Positions 51,523 through 63,543 of a stretch of DNA of 64,000 nucleotides are shown piece after piece. Both the position numbers and the translations under genes were made by a program. The stretch is taken from contig CAXKVR010000388.1 of assembly GCA_964058845.1 (NCBI GenBank), forward strand, positions 35,407 through 99,406, given 5' to 3'. Within the stretch, counting starts at the first letter, position 1. Every line of letters starts with the position of its first letter. The notes beneath the pieces are model-generated. The model saw only the letters and a program-made list of their open reading frames with translations, was not told where the DNA came from and searched no databases. The stretch is from Carex sylvatica (lineage: Eukaryota > Streptophyta > Magnoliopsida > Poales > Cyperaceae).

Positions 51523-52300
51523 TAGGGGTGAAAACGGAGCGGATACGGAGCTGATAATGCTGATATTATATCTCCATCCGTCGGATAATGAGCGGATACA
51601 AATATGGATACGGATAGTAAACGGATATCAAAATTCAAAACTAAATCCGCCTTAAACGGATACGAATACGGAGCGGATAATCCACGAATGCAGATTCGAA
51701 TACGGATACAAAACAAATAGTTATCGGATAATCGAGTTATATAAACTTTAAATACAAATACTAATTAACAAATTTAATTTTATGAAGAAAATCAAATCAG
51801 AAAATGAAAAGGAATGAAAAAAATGGAGGTGTACTTGAATATAGAAATGGAGAAGAATTTATATAATGGGAACAAACTTCAAAGCATGTGGCTGTCGGCC
51901 TTAAAGTAAAAAAAGAAAATTCAATTCAATTCAAATTGGGAAGCTACTGCAGAGACATCCGGATTTGTGTTTAATATTAATCCCACAATAGAAGAAGAGC
52001 AAGGGACGGGACACTATATAAGGAAAGTCTGTTTAAAGCGCTACAACCAGCACAGTTAGGAGTTAGTGGATATCGCTGGATAATTAGATTCGTGAGATCC
52101 GTACTCGGATACATACGGATATCCGCTCCGATTAGGATCTGTGAAAGATATCTGAATCCGTATCCGGACGTTTTCTTCTCACAGTGAATATATCCGAATC
52201 CGAAACCGAACATTATCCGCTCCGTTTAAATCTGGATTCGAATTATATGCAGATACGGAGCGGATATCCGCCGGATAATCCGGCTCTGTTTTCACCCCTA
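51523..52300. mobile_element. Non-autonomous hAT element, 778 bp
   Basis: Starts TAGGGGTGAAAACGGAGCGG, ends with CTGTTTTCACCCCTA, and has the perfect 8-bp duplication GAAACAGA (51515-51522 and 52301-52308). About 200 bp at each end are arrays of gcggatacgga-like words in both orientations; the core is AT-rich without coding capacity. It is related in design, but not in core sequence, to the element at 22983-23473. Confidence 0.95.
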
Positions 52301-52308
52301 GAAACAGA

Positions 52309-53016
52309 CCATCACGAGGTTTGGCAAAAAATCTTCCCCTCTTTTTATTTATTTTTAATTTTTTGGCAAAGTGATCCGTAGGCATTTATAACTGTATAAG
52401 TTTGACACAGTACATCATGATTACACATCTTTGAAACTAAAAAAAATAAAAAATAAATCACACAACCCCCAAAAACATCCGTAACACATTCCTGCATCTT
52501 ACAATCTCCGAGCCATCCTTCCAATAAGAAAAATCAAAAATAACAATAAGAAAAACAAAAAATATTGCTGTATAACTGGTAAACCCGAGACGGTGCTAAC
52601 AATGGAACTGCATAAATGGTACATAGTATGTTGCCAGTGATGTGTACCAGTTGAAGCAAGGAAACATACACCAGTAACCAATCGACATAATATGAACATC
52701 AGCATGCACATGAGATAAGAGCGAATACCATATAGTATCTGATAAAAAAAAAATACCAGATGGCAACATATGGTTGTAAAAGATACTCTCTTGTACCAGT
52801 AGAGTGTAATACGTGGAGACCGTACCATACTTCTAAAAAAAACCAATATGCGAATAGTTTTGCAGCTATTCCAACCTGCTAACTCGTATCATAAGTAAAC
52901 TATTATTTAGAATATACACATCCCTTTTTTCTGATCCCTTCATAAAATAAACACAAAAATTAACAACTAAAGTACAATAAACATGGAGACTATACACACC
53001 AGAAATCCTCCTCACC

Positions 53017-53048
<32 letters not shown>

Positions 53049-53184
53049 GCATATCAAACACCAATTTATAGTCGCAACAATGTAGGGTATGCAGTACCTT
53101 CAAACACTAAACATAATAATTTGTAAAAAAAAATTAAATTAAGATACTATATTACGTAACAATTTATACTTTAGTTAGTGATGT
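52309..53184. other. Intergenic DNA with a poly-C run
   Basis: No gene seen. A run of about 21 C followed by A residues sits at 53016-53047. Confidence 0.55.
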
Positions 53185-53624
53185 TAGGTAGATAAACGTT
53201 ATAGTTCGGTTTCAAAAATCGAACCGATTAAGGATTGCAACTGGACCGAACCAAAGTTTTATTTCAATTTGTTCGGTTCAAACAAAAATATATTAAATTT
53301 TTAAATTTAAAGCAATTAGTTTATAATAAATTGGGATATTAAGAAATAAACCGGGGTATTAAGAAATAAAATGGGATATTAAGAAATAAACCGAAGTATT
53401 TAAAGCAATTGATTAAGAAATAAGCCAGCACGGTCCGAACAAAATTCATAATATATAAAAGTTCAACCGGTTCGGTTATTTCAGTTTTGAAAATTTCCAA
53501 ACCGAAGTTATAATTCGATTTTAAAAAGCAAACCGAACAGAGCCATTCAACCAAAAAAATGAACCGTCCAAACTAATTCGGTTTGATTCAAAATCGACTA
53601 AACCGAACCTAATGAATACCCCTA
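53185..53624. mobile_element. hAT-like non-autonomous element
   Basis: The right end ...CCGAACCTAATGAATACCCCTA has the TAGGGGTATTCA form common in plant hATs; the left end TAGGTAGATAAACG is weaker. Subterminal ggttcggttt and its complement occur many times in both orientations. A short direct repeat (gggatattaagaaataaa) is present three times in the core. No 8-bp duplication is preserved. Confidence 0.65.
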
Positions 53625-53639
53625 ACTTCAGTTAAAAGT

Positions 53640-54942
53640 ATGAATACTTATATTACGAGATATAAATACTTGCAATACTTGATATTAATACTTTCAAACG
53701 TCATCTGGTAACAATGAAAAATAATGATATAATTTGTTAAGTACAAACACTTGATACACGAACTATTCACACTTGCATAACGAGATATGAATATTTGCAA
53801 TACTTGATATTTATACTTTTAGACATCATTCAATGTCATGTGAAACAAATTGATAAAATTTGTTAGATAAAAACACTTGATACATGAACTATTCACACTT
53901 GCATGATAATGTATGAATACTTGCAATACTTTATATTAATACTTTTAGATATCATCCAATGTCGTATGAAAAAAAAATAGAATTTGTTAGATACATATAC
54001 TTGATACATGAACTATTTACACTTACATGATGAGATATGAATACTTGCATACTTTATATTAGTACTTTCAAATGTTATCTGATGTCAAAAAAAAAAAACT
54101 GTTGATAAAATATTTTAGATAAAACGCTTGATACATAAATTATTAACATTTACATGACAAGGTATGAATACTTGCAATATTTAAAATTAATACTTTCATA
54201 CATCATCCCGTGCCTTATGGAAATAAAAATAAAAATTTCATAGATTCTGTTAGTTACTAACATTTGACATATGAACTATTTATACTTGCATGACGATGTA
54301 TAAATACTTGCACTACTTAATATTAATATTTTCATATGTCATTTTGTGTTATATTAATTTTTTTTGATAAAATATGTCAGGTACAAACACTTCAGACATG
54401 AATTATATACACATGCATTACGAGATATGAATACTTGAACGAGGAGGCATAAATACTTGCTCGACAAGATATGAACACTTACATGACAAGGTATTCACGA
54501 CGATGTATGAATACTTGCATGACGAGATTTGAATACTTGTACAACGGACAACTCGAAAGTATGTCATCATGGATCTCATTTGAAAGAGAAAATTACGTAG
54601 AAGACGTCCATGATTTTAGATTTACAAATTTTCTCACATATCATCAGAAATATTGACGAGATTGAACGAAAAAAATCCAACTCTAAAAACGTGTAGAAGA
54701 TGTGTGTCCAGTTTTTTCTTTTCAAAATACTTGGTATCTTAGATATTAATACTTGAAATATATTATATATTAACACTTACGCACATAGGTATCCATATTT
54801 GTACGCGTCAGTTATAAAATATATCAAATATTAGGTGGTCTCCCAAATAATTAATGAAGTTCAGTTAGTTAACAGTCTCCACAAATAGTTATTGACTGAG
54901 GAATGAATAGAGAAAATTGACTGAAAATAGTTAGTCGATCCC
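53640..54942 (-). mobile_element. Repeat element with subterminal block and degenerate tandem tail (copy 2, inverted)
   Basis: Collinear, in reverse complement, with 17839-19085. The ~53640-54540 part is the degenerate tandem array (cttgcatgacgatgtatgaat-like words) and 54540-54942 is the unique head (tggatctcatttgaaagaga, then ggtatccatatttgtacgcg, then ccacaaatagttattgactg). Copies differ at perhaps a quarter of positions, so they are not a recent duplication. Ends are approximate. Confidence 0.7.
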
Positions 54943-55964
54943 TTTCATAAAATGTTGATATATAGGAAGAATAGGATAGATATTTTCAACCACTACAATA
55001 TCAGACGAGATTGTCTATCCTGTATGTCTACTACAGTATCCACTACAGATCTTATTTTTTGAGCGATTTACAATGAAACAAATGCTTATTCCGTCCATCT
55101 TCTATACCAACGTTTTATGAAAAAATACCTCTATTTTGATAATTTTTATTGTTTTCCTAATTATAAATCAATCAATCAACCTTCGGAACAAAAAAAATCA
55201 ATATCGATTAGCTTTGGATAGGGCTAGCAAAAAAACTCGTGACTTGCAGTTGATTTGCTCGCTAACAACTCGTTTGTTATTGAATTGAATTGGGATCTCA
55301 TCGTCTAGCTCGGTTTAAAATTAACGAATTCAAGCTAAGACCTAGCTTACTTACCAATTCACGAGCTAGCTTAACTAAACATTAATTTGTGAATTTGTGT
55401 GTATTTTATATTGTATTTCAAAACTTATTTGTAAAATTTATAAAATTTGTAAAAGCAGCTCAATTTAGCTCAGTTCGAAAAGTTTATAAAATTTTATTTT
55501 CTTTTTAAAATGAGATTCTATCAAATTTAAAGAGCCAGCCCACCAACTACCTAAATCCAACTCGTGATGATTCAAGTTTTGATTTCATGTCGAACTTTTA
55601 AAATCAAATTACTCCTAAATCGTAATTCAAACAAACCAGCTTGTAACGACGAGTTCAAACTCAACTTAGTTTGTAATGAGCCACCTTATCGCCACCCCCG
55701 ACTTTGAATCTTTTTCTCCTTCTAAATAGATAAGCAACTGACAACACAAAAACCTTAATTTCTATTTCTCCGTTCGTCAAGGACCCAGTCGGCGCAGCCA
55801 CACTCGCTCTTATTAAATCCGTCCACTTATTATATACCCGATTATTATCGGACGGCTTAAGCCGCATCGACCTAGGCCCCTCTGCGACCCGCTATCTCCC
55901 GTTCGATCTATAATCTATTTCCTCCATCAAACTCTCGTGATCTCCTCAAAAAAAAAAAAAAAAA
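54943..55964. other. Upstream region of the glycosyltransferase gene
   Basis: AT-rich DNA. The segment 55215-55670, starting tagggctagcaaaaaaactc and rich in ctcg/gagc words, may be a degraded hAT-type element. The more GC-rich 55690-55964 is the presumed promoter and leader, ending in an A-run that abuts the ATG. Confidence 0.5.
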
Positions 55965-58900
55965 ATGCAGCGGATCTCCTTGCCAAGAATGGCGGTCTCG
56001 ATTCGACCTCTCCTCCCTCTTCTTTTGTTCCTTATCCCTTTCTTCTACTCCGGTACAATGCTCCTTCTTTATTCTTCGTTTCCTTTGCTGTCTAGTAATG
56101 TCTTAATCAATCCCAACTGAAATAGCTTCTCGGTTTATCTCTAGTGTCTGTTCTACATCAGAAATGGAATCCAGAGGATACGAAGAAATTAACTCCCAAG
56201 AGGCCAGATCAACTTATTCTGGGACCGGCTGCTGGTCAAGGACTCCCCAATCGGCTCCAGTGTCAAGGTTTCACTATTTTTCGTGTAATGCTGTAGCAGC
56301 TTTGTAAATTTTAAGTCTCAGAATATTGTGGCGCAATTTGCTACGGTACATGATTGAAAGGCCCAATTTCGGTAAATTATTGATATCAGTACACTACCAG
56401 TACTACACTGCATTTGCTTGTTCCTTTCAGATCTGGGAGGTTGTGTTCTGTTGGTCTGGTACAACAGTACAATCCTTATCTGGCCGGTTACCTGATTACG
56501 ACTTACTTGTATGCTGTGGTACCTAGATAGTCAGTGTTAATAATGGCATGTAGAATTGTGCTGGTTAACTCAAGCACAACTATGTGTAATGTTACTGTCT
56601 GTTCAGATCAATTGTTTGCACGTTTGTAGTAGTGCTGACCTTTAATAAATACCTGGTTGAAATGATGAAGTTGTAATTACCTTGTATTGCTGTTGTACAG
56701 GTGTCAGAGCAATGAATAAAATAGACCCTTCAACTAAGAACAGCCATGCAGGAGATCAAATTTCTTTTGTCACAGTTTTTACAATTTACAAATCAGACCC
56801 CACAAATGAGAAAATATTGGATAAAGTCACAGCTGGAGAAATTATGTACAATGCCAAATCTGAGAGGTCGTTGGCTATTCTCAATACTTATATCAACTTC
56901 ATTCAGGTATATTATATAGTAATGTTATATTGTTTGAAGCATTATGTAGTTTAGACATATGTCTTATTTTATTTTATTGGTTAAACTATTTTAAATTTAT
57001 ACATGATGATAGAGTGATAATATAATAAAAAAATTGGAAGTTGTAAAAACAGGTCAGCCTTTTTTTATATAAGTATGCACTGTGTTTTGTTAAAAAAAAA
57101 TGTGTTCTCTGTTGAAGCTCGATAAGAATGTAGAGTAGGGTTAAAATGCCCCATTATTTTGTCATATACAAAGTAATACTGTTTCATGAGTGAGGCGATG
57201 GTACTATTCACAATGCAGATTGTTCCGTACTATGGATCAATATTTTCGTTTTCAAAGTCCAAACAGTTGATCTGTGCCGCTCAACATGATCTTCTATTAA
57301 AGAATGTGCTTGGAGACCAAATTTTATATTTTCAAAATTTTTACAATTTTTTTGATAGGTAGAAAATCACTGTTGCTTAGAAGATTCTGGACCATCCAAA
57401 AACATTGATTTTTTTATAACAGTTACCACTATAGAATTTACAGTGCGTTTGGATCGTCAAAAGAATAGGATTTAGGGTTTATGGTGACTGGATGCTCTCC
57501 AGTTGTATGGATTTTTATCGGAGACCCTAGTATACCTATGCAAAAATTTGGAAATATATCAGAGGATTCTCTTAGTTGCAACTTGAATTCAATAGTTTTA
57601 GGTGTTTGTAGATAATGATAAAGGTGATTGTGGATAATAATAACCACCAAAACTAAGTATAAATCCATGAAAATGACTAAATTTCCCTGACCTTGTTCAT
57701 ATTAAGTTATCAAATCTCACAGTTGCTTCATAACCTGTTCATAAGAACTTGGGACTCGAACATCTTGTCTTAGTAGGTCATTTAATTTAATTTTGGCTTT
57801 CAGAAAAAAAAAGGCTTACCAGAAGGGGAAATTCTGTCATAAATTTACAAAACACTTCCATTTTGAGATAATAGTAAATCTAAGCGTGCTATTTGTAATT
57901 ACTTCAAATGTATGGGTCTTACTTGCAATCTAACATGTGTTGGTTTTTACTTCGAAAATTAAACATGACAAATTGAATGCATTGTTGCATGAGTTGACTT
58001 GTTTTCTCACTTGTAGAAATTCTCAGGTGTCAATGCCAAGCAGCAATGTGGTTGTGTTAACTGACCCTGATTCGACATTTTTATTGGACCGAAACAATGC
58101 AATTAAATTACCTATTGAGGGAGACTATTCTAGAAGTAATTTGATGCTCCAACGCATCAAAACTTATATTGTTAGTACATCTTTCTCTCTCTTCTCCCTT
58201 CCCCCACATCTATTTGTTTGTCAAATATTCTTCAATAAATTTCTGTTATTCTTTCTTTTTAATAATGAGATTGGTTTATGTTATGATCTTGTCTACTGCC
58301 TTCCACTTGAATTACATTAGCTTATCTGGTTCTTAAATCTGCTGTCTGGTACATAGCCATTGGGCTACTCTATCATACCTTTTAGTTAATCCATTTAGAT
58401 TTTTGTTTTTGTCTTTGTTGTAAAATTTGGTTGTATTGTTATATGATCTGTAGGCATATCTGAAGAGGATTCAGGAATCTTATGAAACGGAGAAGAGCAG
58501 CAAGAATATTATATTTTCAGATTCTGATATCGCGGTGGTGGATAATCTTGGAGACATTTTTCAAAAGCATCCCGATTTTCATATGGCACTTACATTTCGC
58601 AATAACAAAAATCAACCTTTAAACTCTGGTTTTATTGCTGTCAGAGGTACTCAAGATGGAATCAGCAAGTAAGTTAAGATTTAAGTTCTTTTTAATATTT
58701 TTTTTGTTAACCAAATCATTGGGTTGTACTTTTTTTCCATTTTTTGAAATTGTCCCTGATCTTTTTTGACATCATTGAGGATCTGTGTATACCAGAACTT
58801 TGCTTTCTTTTGCATGTCCAGATTTTCACCAGTATCATTACTGTCTAAGACTGTAATATGTAATCCGTTGCTGTTTGTTACCATGTGTAACCTACTTATA

Positions 58901-59972
58901 TAAGAAGGGTAGTTCAGGAGCAAGCGGAATAGTGATATCAAACTTGGGCATAAAGCTTTGTAATTTTATTTGGTATATTGATAACATCATAATTGGATGT
59001 GCTTTTCCTTTTTTTTTTCTTTGATAGGGCTATTGTTATTTTAGAAGAAGTACTTGATGTATATATGTCAAAATATATGGGTGCTTCACGTATGTTAGGT
59101 GACCAGTTAGCACTTTATTGGGTGATCAAATTGCATCTTTCATCTGCAATGCAACAATTCAATCGGCATGAAAGTTTTACAGGGAAGGTAAAAGGGGTAT
59201 CCGTGCTGTTTTTACCATGTGCTATCTACAACTGGACACCTCCAGAGGGCGCTGGCCAGTTTCATGGCATGCCATTGGATGTCAAGGTATCTATTTTGTT
59301 CTATAGTGCAAATATTGTTAATTGTTGTGGAATTTCAGTTAATGACCCTATTATGTATTAGTTAGAAAATTTATGATTTTTTTTAGGATATTTGGGCTTA
59401 TTTTTTGTTTATTATTATGATTATTTTTTATAAAAAGTAGCCATTAAGGCCATCTGTTCCATTGATATGAAACGAAGTCTTACAACTACTCTCAACAGAA
59501 GAAGTCCATTGAAAGAAGACAGTAACTACCCAAAATTGCCAAAAATAAAAACCATAGGACTTTTTTGGTCTTTATAGCAATTATATGTTATAATCATTGT
59601 ATGCACCACACTACAATATTAGTTAGTTCAGATGTCTAATCCAACATTATGTTTTGTGTTTGTTCGGATTTTCTAATGGATTTTCCCTTAGGTAGTATGT
59701 TATGTGCTTATTCGTTTTGTTCTCTCCCCTCTTGCTGGATATTCTTTACCTCACTATAAGATGGTTGAGGTTTTTATTCTTTGTAGACAAAAAGTACCTA
59801 ATATTAACTTATATTTTTCTCCTTTTTTTGTGATCCAATTCAGATAGTTCATTTCAAGGGATCAAGGAAGCGGCTAATGCTAGAATCATGGAATTTTTAC
59901 AACTCTACCTCCAACATGTCTGATATGCTCTGCCTCATATTATGCAGTGGCAGAACAAAATATGATTTTTGA
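55965..59972 (+). CDS. Putative Golgi glycosyltransferase (nucleotide-diphospho-sugar transferase type)
   Basis: Seven exons keep frame: 55965-56052, 56145-56267, 56701-56906, 58027-58170, 58454-58668, 59028-59286 and 59844-59972, giving 387 residues. A short basic head (MQRISLPRMAVSIRP) precedes a hydrophobic anchor (LLPLLLLFLIPFFYSG), the layout of a type II Golgi membrane protein. The luminal part has DQISFVTVFTIYKSD (start of a Rossmann-like fold), a VVLTDPDS strand, FSDSDIAVVDNLGDIF with the D-x-D metal/nucleotide-sugar motif, NSGFIAVRGT, a GDQLALYWV segment, and IVHFKGSRKRLML near the end, typical of the retaining/inverting fold's C-terminal His loop. The donor and acceptor are not deducible. 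An in-frame ATG at residue 9 is an alternative start. Intron 3 contains a truncated fold-back element. Confidence 0.85.
57188..57425. mobile_element. Truncated fold-back element in glycosyltransferase intron 3
   Basis: gagtgaggcgatggtactat and the next 200 bp align with the left arm of the complete element at 63044-63450 (cagttgatctgtgccgctca, tgtgcttggagaccaaattt, ggtagaaaatcactgttgct). The right arm is absent. Confidence 0.7.
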
Positions 59973-61861
59973 CCGCTCCTTGCTTTATTATTCCATTTGG
60001 ATACATTTATTAGGTGCCATCTCTGTCTCTCTCAACAGTTACTTTTGTAATCAGTAGTCCCGTAGTAATAATTGGTGTTATAAGGCCATTCTCTACCACA
60101 CCAATTCTTAGTGATATTTCTTTTGTTTATTTTATTTTATTTTTTTTGATAATTTGTTTCCTTCATTTTTATTTGGGGGCAAATTGAATGATGCTTGTGG
60201 ACCTTTAATGTTTATCCCTGTGTATAAATTGAACTTCAGCATATCGTTTGAAACAATTTGCAATGACTACTAGCCCAAAACTAATGAATATTTGTGTGCT
60301 GCCAGCTGGAGATTGGAAAACAATGAGCTATGGTGAAAATCTCTCCTGAGAATCAAGGCATGGTTTTTAAGGTGAAAACCTTTTCCTGAGAGCTAACACA
60401 TCAACTGTAGAAATAGAGAGAATTTTGCAGTCAGATTGTTCGATTGGTGGCTCATTGATTGTGGTGCTCCAGCTCTGGTTTTGGAATTGTTTTTGCAGAT
60501 ACAATGCAGTTTAGGTTAATTTGTTCAATGCAAAACTGAGTGAAATATGAAAGGAAAAAAAAAAACACATCCTATCGCCAGAATTTTCTGGGAACTAACA
60601 CATCACTCTGGGAGGCGGGATTGACATATCCTATCACGAGACCTTGACGTAGGAGATCTTAGGAACTTACATTGAGATCTGTGCAATATGAAAGAATTTT
60701 TTTTTTTTTCCAAATCTCTGGCCCCAGTGGTCAGCTATTGTGAGGGACCAGGATTGAACTACCAAATTAGCTTTGTTAATTATTTGTTATTCACATATTA
60801 GAGGTGGAGTTTGAAGACTTGTATCTAATTTGTAGGTTTACTTGTTTTAGTGTTTTTGATGCTATCAGATCAGTAAAGATAATAAAGAACAATAATTGAG
60901 AAAATAGATAAATTAAACAAAAAGGTAATCTGATTTGTTGAAATAGTCTATGGTGCTCATGCACAATATCAATTGGTCAGTATAATTGATCCAAATCTTG
61001 AATAGGAAATTCTGATATGTCAATTCAAACTTTTCAATGATCTTTATATTAAAATTTTGTTGATATTTAAAATTAAAATTCTTAGATTTTTTTTTTGTTT
61101 GGTTTAGGAGAAAGCGGTACTGGTTAATGATCCATAAATTTCAAATTAATGGTAATTTTGTATTAAAAAGTTAATATTTAAAAAATATAAATTTAATTTT
61201 TAAGGTTTCATTCTCTAGACCACACTGCGCGATTCGTAACACCTTAGCATAATTTTTTATTTTTATTTTTAACAAATGTCGTTTTCGCTTCTCAGAGAAA
61301 CCGTGGTAGAATCATGTGAACCGAGTTGTTTTCATGCCTCTTTTTTCCCTTAAAAGGGAGAAGGAACCATCAGCACACTATTCTTGGTTTGTTCAACCGA
61401 ACATTGAAAATTTAGCATAATCCAGTTTTATATGGTAACGCTGAGCTCACCCATGGTCAAGCCTTGATTTCCAATCTGAGCAACAATCTTTTGGCAACTT
61501 CTATTTGTATTTTCACTTTCGCATGATGTAGCTATTCAATATTCCACGCTCCGGGTGATCGTGTTTTTCAATTTAAAACTATTTTGAAAAGTATAAACGG
61601 TCTTACAGCAAAGAAATTTTTTATTTAAAAAGTAAAACGTGGTTCGGATTAAGTTTCTGTCACTATTTTTTTTTTAATTTATTTGCATTCCTAAATATTA
61701 CAAACGACGATATTTTTTTGTCACAGAAGTTATTTTAGCAATTACATATATTTTTTGTATAAATTTCATATCATCTTCATTTATGTAATTAATTCTGATT
61801 TCAATTGTGTTATGTAATTGCCAAGTGTTATGCAGTGCAGTGGTTTAAGGCATCCGTTCTC
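59973..61861. other. Downstream region of the glycosyltransferase gene
   Basis: Presumed 3'UTR, then AT-rich DNA. Imperfect direct repeats around ctgag-a-ctaacacatca (60390 and 60585) are present. No gene recognised. Confidence 0.5.
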
Positions 61862-62095
61862 GAGTGCGTATCCTCTGAGATATCTCATATTTTGCGTGAT
61901 CAATGTGTCCGGTGCCTATTTGGGATAGCGCAGGGGCAGTTTTAATTGATCTTTAAAATTTGTGCAGAATGTATTTGAATGGTTGTGATTTTACAAAAAA
62001 AGTCGCGCAAAATATGAGATATCTCAGAGGATGCGAATTCTTTGTTCTCCAGTAGAAAAAACGTAGGTTCGATTCCTACGTCTGTAGGAAGTAAA
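61825..62095 (+). repeat. tRNA-derived SINE remnant, split by a fold-back
   Basis: gcagtggtttaaggcatcc (about 61836-61855) looks like the D-arm/A-box of a tRNA, and cgtaggttcgattcctacg (about 62068-62086) is a perfect T-arm hairpin with the B-box consensus GGTTCGATTCC. The two parts are separated by the 179-bp fold-back at 61862-62040. Without it they would be about 20-30 bp closer to tRNA spacing. No complete cloverleaf can be drawn, so a SINE head is likelier than a tRNA gene. Confidence 0.5.
61862..62040. mobile_element. Small (~180-bp) fold-back element, copy 2
   Basis: gagtgcgtatcctctgagat at the left and atctcagaggatgcgaattc at the right form arms of about 35 bp. The flanks tccgttctc (61853-61861) and tttgttctc (62041-62049) match at 7 of 9 bases. 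Same family as 34666-34845, and 1 bp shorter. Confidence 0.82.
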
Positions 62096-63034
62096 GACTA
62101 AAGAGTGTGTTGGAGGTGTTTTGTGCCTATGCGCAGTGATAAACAAAAATTGTGTTATGTAATTTGTTTTTACATCATTACAATTGTAATTTGCAACACA
62201 ATTACAAACTGATGTGATATTTTTAAATATATTGTTATTTTAGTCAAAATGCTGAATTTATAATTGCACCACATTCCTACAACTAAAATTGCAATATCAC
62301 TTAAAACATTTGTAATGGCTTTGCACATAGTATAGAATGAAAATGAAGATGCTCTTACAAAAAAACTAATATATCTTCCTAGGACACAGGCACTACATGT
62401 ACAAAAATATCTAAACCGCAGGCCATAAGACACTAAAAAAAATTAGACATGATGTTTTCCTTCAAATACCATTAATTATGGGCTGTTGTGAATTTTATGT
62501 CATTTAATGAAGGCTAAAAATTGCATAAAATTTTATCATTTTTTTAGATATATGATAGCTATAAAGTATATGTTACATTTTAGTTGTCAGATTTAAACAA
62601 AATAACTTACTTTTTACTGTCAAACAACACGTTGTCAATGGATCCCCAGTTCCCCACCCACAAAAAAAATTAACTTCACAGAAACATAAATAAAAATATT
62701 ACTTGCCTGAAGCTTTCATCAAAATAAAAAAGAAAAACTAAATTGAAGCGAAAATAATACACACGATATACAACACTACAAATAGAAGACAATAATAATA
62801 ATTAAAAAAAAACTACAAGAAATAATACCAAATTGAGGTAATCAACCACTTGAGAGTTGAGATGAAGCTATCAGCATTTTCATCATTTTTTTTGCAACAG
62901 TTTAGTTTTGAGACAAAAAAAGGAATATATCTCTTGTCCCCAATCGCTGTCAAAGTGTCAAGCCATAACAACAACAATTATCAATCCTCGCTGCACCAAA
63001 TGATGAAATCACACCATCGCAGGAGGTATATATA
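62096..63034. other. Intergenic DNA
   Basis: AT-rich; no gene recognised. Short open frames lack any recognisable domain. Confidence 0.55.
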
Positions 63035-63043
63035 TTCCACAAA

Positions 63044-63450
63044 GAGTGTGTCTGTGGTACTATGCATAGCACGATTTGGTCCGTAATACAGATTATTATT
63101 TTTATTTTCAATATTCTAACTGTCGATCCGAATCGTTCAACATAATTTTCATATAAATATATACTTGCAAACTGAATTTTATATTTTTTTTGAATTTTTT
63201 TACTATTTTTAAACATAAGTAGAAAATCATTGTTTTTGAATAATCTAGAATTTTCAAATCAAGTGATTTTCTACCTATTTTAAAAAATAGTAAAAAAATT
63301 CTAAAAAAAATATAAAATTCAATCTGCAAGTATATATTCATATGGAGATCATGTTGAACGGTTCGAACTGACCATTAAAATTTTAAAAATAAAAATATTA
63401 ACCCGTATTACAGACCAACCCGTAATATATATAGTACCTTAGACTCACTC
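63044..63450. mobile_element. 407-bp fold-back MULE-type element
   Basis: Ends GAGTGTGTCTGTGGTACTAT and ATAGTACCTTAGACTCACTC; the arms pair over nearly the full length. The perfect 9-bp duplication TTCCACAAA lies at 63035-63043 and 63451-63459. Relics of the same family are at 9634, 33760 and 57188. Confidence 0.93.
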
Positions 63451-63543
63451 TTCCACAAATGTTATCAAGATTTAGCACATACCAATAAATCATTAATCAT
63501 TAGGAAGCTGATATGAGTATCCGCGCTACAGTACCTGCACGGT

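Noticed and set aside
53016..53047. Poly-C/poly-A run as a structural feature
   Set aside because: A simple homopolymer whose length may be an assembly artefact.
62068..62086. Complete tRNA gene at the T-arm hairpin
   Set aside because: No acceptor stem or anticodon arm can be assembled, even after removing the 179-bp insertion.
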